64,000 nt of DNA from Calliopsis andreniformis (Eukaryota; Arthropoda; Insecta; Hymenoptera; Andrenidae), in assembly GCF_051401765.1 (NCBI RefSeq), contig NC_135073.1, positions 2,852,001 to 2,916,000 of the forward strand, given 5' to 3'. Each line of letters starts with the position of its first letter. The first letter of the stretch is position 1. The position numbers and the translations under genes were made by a program. The notes below the pieces were generated by a model. That model had not been told where the DNA came from. It did no database searches and saw only the letters and a program-made list of their open reading frames with translations. This document shows positions 44,001 through 54,435 of this stretch, piece by piece.

Positions 44001-47000
44001 TAGACTATTTAAGACTAGAAAACAAATACTCGAAAAATCTATAAAAAATTATTTTGTACGACTAAAAGATAGTTTGATAAACTACAAAAAGAGCTTACCA
44101 GGATAGGACATGACATTCACTGAAAAAAAATTGATAAAAAGTGTTACATTTTATAACAGTTACACCAACAATTAAAAATGACTTACTTGTTAGTGTAATT
44201 CACATTCGAAAGAGTGATTTTAAAAAATTATATTTTCTTCCCACATCGATATTGATGAACAATCCAAGCACATTTTCTAAAATAAGTTTTTGGAAACATA
44301 ATGTACATTTATGTGTTATTACGTAAAAATAGAGAAAATTTGAAGAGAATAATATTTATGCTGTTTTATGACAATGCATAAATTAATCTTCATCCTTATT
44401 TTGCGCTTTATGAGATATCACAAATTTTAATGTTATTTTATATTTTATGTCAACAAAATAGTTAGTTTATTAAAAATGTTCACATAAAATAGAATTACGG
44501 TATTCTTTCGTCATAAGTTTGAAACTGTTTCTTTTATTTCTGGAAATTATTCTCTCAATTTTTTTTTAAATTAATATTTACGGTTATTTTATTATTTTAT
44601 AGAATTTACATTACTTACATTAGAGAGAAAGAAAAAATATTTTAGGAATGAAATAATTTGAGATATTTGCTCACTATTATTAAGGTTATCGTGTAGACTT
44701 GCTTTCATTTGAAATTTGGTACGGGGTTGTTCATTTGTTCCTTCCGTAAAACAAAAATGAGTTATCATCGTATAAATTGGTTTGAGAAAAATCTCTGTTA
44801 TTCTCTATTAGCTTGTTTATCAAATTATGAAGTGATGGCATAAAAAATACTTATAATACAAGTTTTTACGAAATATGATAAACGTATATTAATCTTATGT
44901 TACAAATAGTGCGACGCAATATTTGCTATGCACCTTATCTTGTCCGTATTAGCTATCTTGCAGAAAGCACCTGAAATTGACAGATCAAACCGATACATAT
45001 TATGCTTCAGTACTTACAAAAAGACTCGGTTTGTTCTTCTTGGACCTCCTCCAAAAACTTCGCATGGTCCTCGGTTTCGTGATCGCTCGAATCAGAGTCC
45101 ATCGTTTGCGGTTTTTCTCGACAGCTCAAACACCACGATTTTTTCTTTTTCGAGCTATGAGATTTCATGTCACAATGAAAAGGAAAAAATTGTTTGATAA
45201 ATTGATCGACAAACACCTGCACCACTGTCTAACGAAATGAGAGATTGATTAGTCGCGTTTTCTCTTGCAGAAATGTTGAAATTTTAGTGGAACCACTGAA
45301 CTGTGCTGATCGATACGTGACTCTACTATCTGATAATATGTAGTGTTTCAATCATTTTTCCACTATGACCATAATGTGAGATTGGAATGTGAGCATCTCG
45401 AGCGTTGCGCAAGAGGAAAAATTGTAAATTCGATGTTAGATAAAAAAAAGAGCTTTAACGATTTCGCATAAAGGAGGAACATAAAAAGCTAGGAAAAAAC
45501 ACTTCTGCGTAAAGAAATCGTAAGAAAATTTGAGAAATACGAAGCCAATTAATTAAGAAATCAAAAATTTTTAATTTGTCGCGGAAGAAAGATAATACGC
45601 GAAACAAAATCTGTTTACAAAAAGAACAAGAAAGACGTTAATTAATGTCGACTATTTTTTCAAGTAAAGAAAGATATTAAATAGTAATTAAAAATTAAAT
45701 ATCGATGCAAGGGTATATGAATTGGTTTTTTATATATTAAAAAAGATAAACAATGCCTAAATATACTGTTAACAAAATAAGATTATATATTTTATTTTAT
45801 GCAAAAAACATTATGTAATATAAAAAGATTACTATTCAAATATAACGAAATAATATTGAATCATAAATTATTTTTATTTCAAAAGCTAAACGGTTGACCT
45901 TGCTTTATAGAAGGAAACGAAGGAACTTACAACTATTTTCTCAAAATCACATGAATTAATTTATTGTAAGTCACAATAATTTGATATTTTTCTATTTTAA
46001 AAGTGTCAGAAAAATTAAATTACAGGAGCACCAAACATCCGTATGACTTCATATTTTATGGAAAGTACTATCGTATCGATCAAAACAGTTCCTATAGTGC
46101 AAATGTCAGACAACCAACATTCACGGCAAATATGCTATAGTCAAAGATCCAATTACAAAGTAAAACTATTTATTCGAACTGCATAGGATGTTTTGTAAAT
46201 TTTGATATATATGTTTTCTACATAAGAAAATAAATAAAAAAAATAGTGAATGCATCTTTATCTTAGTTCTGCAGTTTATTTATTTCATTAAATAATTACT
46301 TTATTTCATAAAGTAATTATTTGCTATACTCGCCTATTATAAATATATTGTACTAAATTTGTTTATTAGATCAATAGAAACTATACAGTCTATACCTTTT
46401 GTTTGTTTTTGATCAGGCATTATCTGTTTCTCCTATTACGAGTTATTTCAACACATTTACATGAATAATTAAATATTTATTGAATATAATGCACTTGCTA
46501 TAATTGTTGCATTTCAATTTCGAATTCTTATAGTGATTCTTTTTTTTATTATTTTTTTTTTTTTTTTGTTAAAGATTTAGCTGATACGAAGAAATATGAT
46601 AAAATAGTGCAAATTGTAAGTGAAAAGGTGGGCGATGCTGGATTAAATGTTTTATTCAATAATGCTGGAATTAGCCCAAAATTCGCACGTCTTGGTCTCG
46701 TGAAAGAAGAACATCTTACGCAAACACTTTTCGTGAATACAGTAGTGCCAATTTTATTGTCAAAAGTAAGCTCACATTATTAAAATTTGGTAAATTTAGT
46801 CAGTAAATAATTATTATAAAGAAAATTAAAAAAAAAATTATTTTGTAATTGTTTGAAAGTAGTATATGTACGTGCATGGCCTATTTATTTTTGTGGGGAA
46901 TAAGCTTTGAATATGATTAACTTGTTGTTAGAATTGCTATCTTTATTATTGTACTTTTCTTTATTAAAAAGAGAATACAAAAATATTTATACGTTTATGA

Positions 47001-48659
47001 ATTATTTCTCTATAAGTTTTTGTACTCATTTATATAGTTATGTTAACGGGAAAATTTTATTTAATTTTCATTCATATTTTAATATTTTATAAATGATAAA
47101 AGAATATTTTTGTAAATTTATAGGCACTCTTACCATTATTAAAAACAGCAGCTAATAATTATGAAGACAAATCGAAGATGAATGTCAACAGGTCAGCAAT
47201 CATCAATGTAACCTCTCTACTAGGAAGTATTAGTCAGAACGTACAAGGTGGACAGTATCCTTACAGATGTAGTAAGGTAATATATTCATTATTATTATAT
47301 CATTAATTTAATGAATATATTTCATTTATCTAAAATTTGAACTTTAAAGTTTTTTTTCCTCTACAATTAAAATATGTTGATAATTGTTATTTATATTTAA
47401 TAATATGTAAAACAATTACAGTAAAAGTTGGATAACTGTTTGAATCTATCTATCTACAATGTAACTGCCTAGTAGTCATCCCTACTCCCTACCCCTCCTG
47501 AGGGGAAATCCCTTTGGAGAGCTTCGAAATTCGACATCGAAGTACGGACCGAGCAAGGTAACCATATCCGAGGTCGTAGATCGGTGAAACAATACTAATG
47601 TAAGAACAGCATTTATATATATATTTTTACGATACCTTTATTAACGTATTTGTGAGGTTTTTCTGATTAGTACGAAACCAAATATGATATAATTTGGATA
47701 ATATTGTACCAGGCAGTTACAATTGTATAGAATCTAGAAGCAGGCAGTTACAGTTGGCTAGGAATCTAAAAGCAGGTAGTTACGAAATGCGGTGGTCGAA
47801 AAGACCAGATGTGCTAAATGAAGGATACATTTCTTTACATCGATGCTCGATGGTAGGCTAGGGTATTGTAATTCAGTCTCAGCTCGTGTGTCGGAGAGAT
47901 CACACTAATATAAAGATGAAACTCTCGTAATTCTAGTTATTTAATAATGAAATTTTCACAGGCGTATTTTTGAGGGTTTTCTAATTAAAATAAGACCAAA
48001 CCCAATATACTTTGAATTATATTTACTTATTTAGTGGATGAAAAGAAAAGTTATTATCAATCATTAAATATAATCCAAATTAATCAGAACTACTTCGTAT
48101 TTGGTCTTGTTCTCATCAAAAAAACCTCAAAAATATCATTGCAAAAGTTTTACTGAAAAATTATCAAAATTAAAGAAGTTTCATCATTGCGTTGACATTA
48201 TGTTAATGATGTTTCCTCTATGTCACCTTCACTAGCTACCCTCTTTCTTTTTCACTAACTGTCCTTTTCCATGTTCAAAACACTTCAAAAGGAAATTTGG
48301 GCCCTCTGTTTGAGTTTAATCAGGGGAAAGAATTTCTACTTCTGCTTGATAACTGCCTGTTACCAGTCCCAAATTTCAATCCAACTTTTACTGTATAATG
48401 TTTCTTATACATGAAATGTATATGTATTTTCTAGGCAGCATTGAATGCAGCATCAAAATCAATGAGTATTGATTTGAAAGAAGATGGTATCTTAGTTACA
48501 AGTTTACATCCTGGTTGGGTGCGCACAAATATGGGAGGGAACAGTGCACCCTTGGATGTTGATTTCAGTGTCAGTAACATGTTGAATACATTATACTCCT
48601 TAACTGAAGAAGATACAGGTTGTTTCATTCAATATGATGGGAAAACTATACCTTGGTGA
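41070..48659 (+). CDS. Short-chain dehydrogenase/reductase, sniffer/C-factor-like carbonyl reductase
   Basis: Five exons join in frame: 41070-41195, 42164-42215, 46575-46765, 47124-47276 and 48435-48659. They give 248 residues, normal for a classical SDR. Visible motifs are the cofactor-binding TGCNRGLG (7-14), NNAG (88-91), a catalytic Ser in INVTSLLGSI (about 154-158) and Y170-RCS-K174. After the catalytic motif come HPGWVRTNMGG and a C-terminal FIQYDGKTIPW typical of C-factor/sniffer proteins. The family uses NADPH to reduce carbonyls; Drosophila sniffer protects neurons from oxidative damage. The exact substrate cannot be told here. The start is the ATG before RSILITG; an upstream in-frame ATG at 40917 falls in the shared promoter and is not preferred. 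Intron 2 is 4.4 kb and intron 4 carries a pogo-like element. The gene is head to head with TrxR. Confidence 0.92.
41771..41971 (-). other. Antisense exon-like open segment in SDR intron 1
   Basis: On the minus strand, a good acceptor (ATATTTCAG) is followed by 66 codons of plausible protein (CQFKTFKSSFHWLLKK..., then SIPEPLQNDFNKTNLLVIQE) and a TAA that overlaps an AATAAA. It looks like a terminal coding exon. I do not recognise the protein and could not connect it to other exons, so it may be chance or a retro-insert. Confidence 0.3.
42664..42926. repeat. GACGTCT-rich dispersed repeat, copy 1
   Basis: About 260 bp contains many short units of the form GACGTCTTA or AGACGTCT. It starts CCCAGACAGCACAC, a start shared with the larger copy at 60894-61294. 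It has no coding potential and is read as part of a non-autonomous element with internal tandem-like units. Confidence 0.75.
45018..45154 (-). other. Antisense exon-like segment in SDR intron 2
   Basis: On the minus strand, CTCATAG/CTCG (acceptor) and TTTTT/GTAAGT (donor) flank a frame containing an acidic stretch MDSDSSDHETEDHAKFLEEV from an ATG at 45102. The composition looks like real protein. It ends in phase 1, so it cannot join directly to the antisense segment at 41771-41971 without another exon. The product is not recognised. Confidence 0.3.
47419..48393. mobile_element. Pogo-like non-autonomous DNA transposon (MITE) in SDR intron 4
   Basis: Perfect 15-bp terminal inverted repeats, CAGTAAAAGTTGGAT at 47419-47433 and ATCCAACTTTTACTG at 48379-48393, are flanked on both sides by TA. 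CAGT-starting ends with TA duplication are typical of the pogo/Tigger branch of Tc1-mariner. The 975-bp interior has inverted subrepeats (about 47950-48020 against 48080-48150) and repeated AACTGCCT/AGGCAGTT motifs but no transposase frame. Confidence 0.85.
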
Positions 48660-48765
48660 ATATTTTTTATAACTGTGTATTTTTTTTTTAAGTAAGCCAC
48701 ATACCATAAGATAACTGTAGAATACTGGTAATAGAAAACAAACTTTTTTCTATCAATTTTGTTAA

Positions 48766-48771
48766 AATAAA
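48766..48771 (+). terminator. Poly(A) signal of the SDR gene
   Basis: AATAAA lies 107 bases after the stop codon at 48659. Confidence 0.65.
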
Positions 48772-49838
48772 GGTATTGAAAAAGGTAAATTTTATTGCGT
48801 ACTTCAATATTTGTTTATATACGTATATTTTATAATGCACATACACTGAGGTTAAAAAAGACATCAATTAAAAAATGATAATTTTTAAAATTTATTAATT
48901 TTAAAAAATTTGTACTTCTTAAATATAAATTTTATTTTGAACTTATTACATATGATTGAAAATGATAAACATTAAATGCGACGATTATGCAATAAAATGA
49001 TTAAATCATAAAATTTATAAAAGCATGAAGCCAAATGTTCACAATTGTATTTTTTATTTATAAGTGTCAAAGCTTATTTTGTACATGTCACGGTGCTATA
49101 ACATAATTTGAAGGAATGCAAATTTGTCCTGGAATATTGTATTGCAAAAGAAGATGATATTTGAAATATGTACAATGATACTCAATTATCAAATAACTAT
49201 TGAATGTATGACCATGTTCAAAGATGTAAATATCTCGAAGATAAATGTAACATTGTACTTATAAGTATTTTTAAGACACTATTTTACAGCAAAAATAAAC
49301 ATACCATTATCTATCATACATTTTTGTGATTACAATCTTTTAATGTTTTGTAATCATTTTTGTAAGGTATAAGAGTGATGTAAATGAAAGTGATATATAT
49401 TTCAAAAATGAAATAATACTGTGGTGACACAAAGATTCCTTATAATGTACACTTCGTCTTTTATAATAAATTCATTCTATATTTTTCTGTTTTTTCAAAG
49501 TAGTCACTAGAACGGACTGAGCATTCAACATGAATATTTTGTTTCACTATCATCAGTTCTAATGTTTGAACTGAATCATTGAAAATTTATAACAAATTCA
49601 TATATAAAAAAATAAATTTCACTACGCATAATTCAAGTTAGTTCATAAAAGTACTCTTTTCTTCAATACATGTAAGTTTTTACTAAATGTATGGGGAAAA
49701 ATGAAAAATGAAGAAACTCCATTCAATCTATCCATATGCATCTATGGTTTAGGATATTCTTATCATGTATGAATTCATAAAAGTTATAAATGGTTTCCTA
49801 AATATCTTATTTTCAAAATAACAGTTACAGAACAAATT
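48772..49838. other. Convergent spacer, probable 3' UTR of the BCL7-like gene
   Basis: The sequence is AT-rich with no coding exon. A minus-strand AATAAA at 49053-49058 would give the BCL7-like transcript a 3' UTR of about 800 bases. Nothing else is seen. Confidence 0.5.
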
Positions 49839-50710
49839 TTAGTCAGTCTTTAACCTTTTAGGTGTCGGTTCACTATTTTGAGAGTTTGAATCTTCTGAAA
49901 ACCCCAGATGTGCAGAAAAATCTGTCAATCCTTGAGAATCACTAACTGTTGAGAAACCTGGCATTTCAAAGAATATTTTGCATATAATATACTTGTTAAT
50001 AACATTGAATATTATAGAAATTACTCAAATTTAACTTACATGTATTAGAATCTTCTGTGAGCCCAAAGTTAGAATTTGAAGAATCTAGTCCACTCTTTCG
50101 TGGTAAACCATTTTCCTTATCAGCTACAGTCTTTCCTTTTTTCTTCTACATAACAAAATATTTATGTTTATCTTCTGTTATCGTATACAATTTATAATTT
50201 ACACCCACCTGATCTAAAGTCGATATAGGCACCCACTTGTAAATCTTCATAGTGGTTTCCCCTATTGTAACCCATTTCTTTTCCCTATAAAAGTGTCCGC
50301 ATGAAAAGCATATTCCTTAGATCATTATTTGAACAATAGACAGAGAAGCTACCTTCTTTACTGTTATTAAAAAAGCAGACATAGAACACTATTACTCAAT
50401 CAACACGCATTGAAACATTTCAGAACTACAGAGGTCTGTTTAACATCTGATACATGTGTAATGCAAAATCTCTATTAAATCTCGCAAGTAACAGAAACTT
50501 TAATCCATTTCTCGATATCCATACAGCTTTACTACTTTCATTTTTTTTTCTTTACTTTTTTTGTGTAAGACATTCCAACATTTCCTCGTGCATCTATAAT
50601 ATGTGTGAAGAGATTTACCAATGGCGAACTTTGTCAACAACTTGCATTACACGCTTAATATCATCCTTGGCACGACTACGAGTCTCTGCACGCACTGACC
50701 GCGACATCAT
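49839..50710 (-). CDS. BCL7: BCL7 family protein (SWI/SNF-associated)
   Basis: Four exons join in frame on the minus strand: 50710-50619, 50284-50209, 50145-50040 and 49957-49839. They give 130 residues. The N-terminal 50 residues form the family signature ([20 protein letters not shown], then WEKKWVTIG and IYKWVPI). The rest is Ser/Asn-rich and probably disordered, with a Lys-rich KKKGK patch and PKRLKTD at the end. BCL7A/B/C in vertebrates are subunits of BAF (SWI/SNF) chromatin remodellers; the insect homologue is inferred to act likewise in the nucleus. Two ATGs stand in tandem (50710 and 50707); the first is used. The protein is shorter than vertebrate paralogues (about 200-230). The gene is compact, with introns of about 330, 60 and 80 bp, and ends tail to tail with the SDR gene. 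Confidence 0.93.
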
Positions 50711-53535
50711 GTTATATGATTTATAAGTCACTAACAACTGAACACAATAGGAAACACCGGGACATCCGTCGTCGGTGAAGAGGTTAGGAAACTGACAGCA
50801 AGCACGAATTTCGACAGTGCGCGACCGTAGAACGTCCTCAGATCGGGAGAAAAACGAGAACTACAATCATAACAAAACGATACAGTATGCTGTGGCGCGG
50901 AGAGAATGGCGGAAGTCAGTGGTTCTCATTCGCAAGACAGTTCCTCCAGTTATAAATAAATTTAAATTAATCATATTTTGAATCACTTGTTGAAAGAGTT
51001 TCGTGATATTACGAAATATAGGGTACAATGAATCATTGAAGTTATAATGAAAATTCGTAGAAGAAGAGTAAGACGAACACTTTTAAGATAGACATTCATG
51101 AAATAAACACAATCATGGCGACCCAAGAAATGCGCATGTCAAGAAATTCAACTTTATCCTTTATTACAACGTGAAAATGGCAAAAGATTACATGATTAAG
51201 ATAAATTTTAAATCAAACTTGTGAATGGAATTTTTATTTTCCCTTTCATGAAACAGTTTATGTCAAAATATGCTCGAATATCACTTTTTAATTGACAGAA
51301 TTTGAAATTATTTGTGAAATCAATATGTATTTAGAATTGCTTGTATCTACATCGAAAGAAATTAATCATTAAATAAATTGATACAATTGTTCATTTATTT
51401 AAATTGTGCGTATAATAAGTCATTTATTATTGTTTTCTTTAATAACTATGTTCATTTGAAAGAATAACAATATTTCCATTACAAAAGCCAGTTTAATTCA
51501 AGTATCTAATTTTTTATCTTTTTAGATAAAAAAGATTATCGAATTCATGAAAATAAATATTAACAAATAGTTTATGACAAATTATTTGAATTATCGTCAT
51601 TCGTGTTGCACATGATTTGAAATTCAACTTTGCGAACACCACTGACTTTACTGCGCCCTCTTCGCATCAGACGGTGGCTTTAGGAATTACATACTCACTA
51701 CGTACAATTGAGACGTCAGTGCAAAAGTGGACTAAGCCACATTTTTCCGACATTGAGTTAGTAGTATTAATTTACTACAAAGAAATCTTTTATTTTAAAT
51801 TGCCTATTGTTCCAATTTTTCCGAGTAGTGGGGTTAATCCGTTGTTGCTCTTAATACCTCAGTTCAAGCAATAAAGTCGATAAAGTCAGCAGAACACTAA
51901 TGTCTCGATATAAGTTCACAACTTGAAAATGTTGAGTTTAAAAGATTTAAGGAAACTGGTTTCTACTTCTATTGGAAATTATTTCCTATTCTAAGGAAAT
52001 TGGTATCTTCTATTGTATCAGGTTTCGTTTTAGCAATTTGAGTTTGAATTTTTAAAGGTAAGAATCAGCTGAAGTGAAAAAGTAGGGTCTAGCTTATATC
52101 AAGACAACATTGTATTCACACGTTTCCTGTCACGTGTATTGTTTCAGAACACGCTAAACTTCTCTGATATATTTACCATTAAAATATAAAATACTGTAAA
52201 ACATGTATAATACATGTGTGACAATAAGTTTTCAGTTTTAGAAATCTTCAACATTTGAACAAAACTATCACCAACTGTACTTAGAAAACATTATGAAGTA
52301 ATAATAGATAACAGTTATTCAAACAATTTTTATGAGACGAAACATTAATAAAAAAAGAAAATTTCGCAGAAACTAACACGACTAAAAAAGGTTTCTGGAC
52401 TTTTTGGTAAACAATTATTAACAGAAAAATTCGATGAAATTTTCGATTTTAGCTAGGATTTTAATATATTAGTTATACATTATTGTTTTTCTTTTGTAAC
52501 TTTGCTAGAAGTGTCCCTTTTCTGAATACAGAAAACATAATGCAGAAGTAGGATTGTGTCACAATCAAAATAAAAATAATTAACAATAAGTAAATAAACG
52601 ATAAGAGTTTTCGTCCATTCAACAAACGATTTTAATCTGACCTGTCTGACCTTATTGTTGCGGATACGAGTTAAAGCCTAACCTAAGTATTATCATAGAT
52701 CGTCTTTCTCAATTACATCATCGCTATCTTATATGTTACAGGATAGCCGATGACGTCATACAGACGGATGGAGCACGCGCGTTGATGCCCCGAAATATGT
52801 GAAAACGTGAATTTTCCTAACTGCATGTTTACCTATGTTTAACCAATGGGGCCACGCAACGATGTTACGTCATTGTTACTATATAAGATGTTCCAAAAAC
52901 TGAGGCCATGCTGTCCTAGAAAATTTTTAAATTGTTTGAGGAATTCTTACATACGTAGCGTCTTTTAGAAGCTATCAGATAAAATGTATACGAATTTAAA
53001 ATGTTTCAAAAGTAGAGACCACATTGATTTACAAGACACTAAATTATTTTAAAATTTCTTAAATGATTTTTATGCAAGATTCAGGGTGTAACAAATATAT
53101 GCTCCATTTATCCGACGCAATGTCATCACAGTACCTACTTTATTGAATATGTTGTTCGATAAAATTCAATTATATGAAATTTAACTCCAATTACATGAAT
53201 AAATAAACAGAGAAGTAGGGAATAATTCATGGACTCCTATTATCCGACACATCCAGTTATCTGAACAGCCTCATCCCTTGATCATGTTGTATAAATGGAT
53301 TTCTACTTACATCACAAAATGTTTTATGAAAAAATATTCGATTTGTCTCTGTCTTGCAGTAATACTGAATTGAAGATAACAATATAATTTTAAGATGTAC
53401 ATAGCTTGTTTCAAGTATGGGAAACACGATTTCTTCAATAATATTCTTAATTTTTTATATGTGAAATGACGAGATACACTCTAACACTAGAAAAGAATTT
53501 GATATAAAATGTATCACATATCTCGTTTATCAATA

Positions 53536-53626
53536 TTAACCCTCAATCAAAAAACGGTGGATCAAAAAATCCGCCATCCACTAGCAGTGCAGATAAGTGT
53601 ATCACAGTCTGCTGTCTGAAGGTTAA
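53536..53626. repeat. Possible tiny TTAA-flanked (piggyBac-like) remnant
   Basis: TTAACCCTCA at the left and TGAAGGTTAA at the right are imperfect inverted ends with a TTAA at each edge, 91 bp in total. piggyBac elements insert at TTAA and usually begin CCC(T/A). The match is short and could be chance. Confidence 0.3.
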
Positions 53627-54099
53627 AGAGCAATTATCTCTTAGGTACAACAGTTAGAAGCTTTTCGATAATTTGTTATGTAAATTAATCTTTTAAACAT
53701 TCTAAACTCTAAACCGTCTAACTACTGATTACAATCAACAGTAAACGTTCGCTCAGTTCAGATCAGAATTAAAAGTGAGGAGTTCTAATCATGGGCCTCA
53801 CTCCCGGGCCCCCAAACGGGGCCTCATCTTTTATATAATAAAACAAATTTCTGCAAATATTCAAGAAAGAAAACGATTTCTCATTTATTAATGTTTTTCT
53901 TCGAGAGTCACATTTAATTAAAAACATCTTTTACAAACTTCACTTTAATCTGAACCGACAATTGAAAACAATTATCCTCTATAAAATCCTCTCAAAAAGG
54001 AGAGAGTATTCTAACATAGTATTCCCCTTTCCTATCCCTTCTCCTTTTGTGTATTAAAAGTGTCATCAGTCCTAACCCTGGGCCTCTCAAAGCTATAAT

Positions 54100-54435
54100 T
54101 CGACCCTGGCTCAGTTCCGACACTCGCGGCACATTTGAAACTCCTTATAGCAGCGTTCTTCGAGCGCTGCGTCAGCTGGTATCTGCGCAGGAGAGACAAA
54201 TATCGAGTGATTCGTAGTGTGGCGTGGACTCGTGAGCGTGAGGAGGCCGGCTTTTACGAGTAGCTCAATATAGCTACGGCGTGTTCGATACGAGACGAGA
54301 CGGGGCACCGTCTGCCTCACGACGCCTATTTTCTCATCGAAGAGTTTGTCGTAAAATAAATAAATTAATAAAGTACGCAGCTTACACTGTGAAGATCGTC
54401 CAGCATTCAAGTGTATCAAATACGTGACAGCGAAC
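54100..54435 (+). promoter_or_regulatory. Probable 5' UTR/promoter of the ARRDC gene
   Basis: The composition switches to GC-rich with many CpGs for about 330 bp directly before the ATG at 54436. No splice acceptor is seen right before the ATG, so the first coding exon is probably also the first transcribed exon. A minus-strand open frame across it is taken as an artefact. Confidence 0.45.

Larger units (their letters stand above)
42216..46574 (+). other. Very long second intron of the SDR gene
   Basis: This 4.36-kb AT-rich intron contains a GACGTCT-rich dispersed repeat (42664-42926), an antisense exon-like segment (about 45018-45154) and a poly-T tract just before the acceptor (about 46541-46568). 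The rest is plain AT-rich sequence with no supported gene. Confidence 0.65.
50711..54435. other. Intergenic region between BCL7-like and arrestin-domain genes
   Basis: Promoter-like GC-richer sequence lies just upstream of BCL7 (about 50711-51130), with GAATGGCGGAAG near 50904, a YY1-like motif. A TGACGTCA palindrome is found at about 52751. Repeat-like fragments include about 52886-53095 (from AAGATGTTCCAAAAACTG to GATTCAGGGTGTAAC) and a TTAA-flanked 91-bp segment at 53536-53626. The block at about 54100-54435 is GC-rich and is probably the ARRDC promoter and 5' UTR. An 85-codon frame at 51617-51874 is not convincing. Confidence 0.5.

Noticed and set aside
51617..51874. 85-codon plus-strand frame in the BCL7-ARRDC spacer
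   Set aside because: It has no recognisable domain or splice context, and its composition is like the surrounding spacer. It may be an old repeat fragment.
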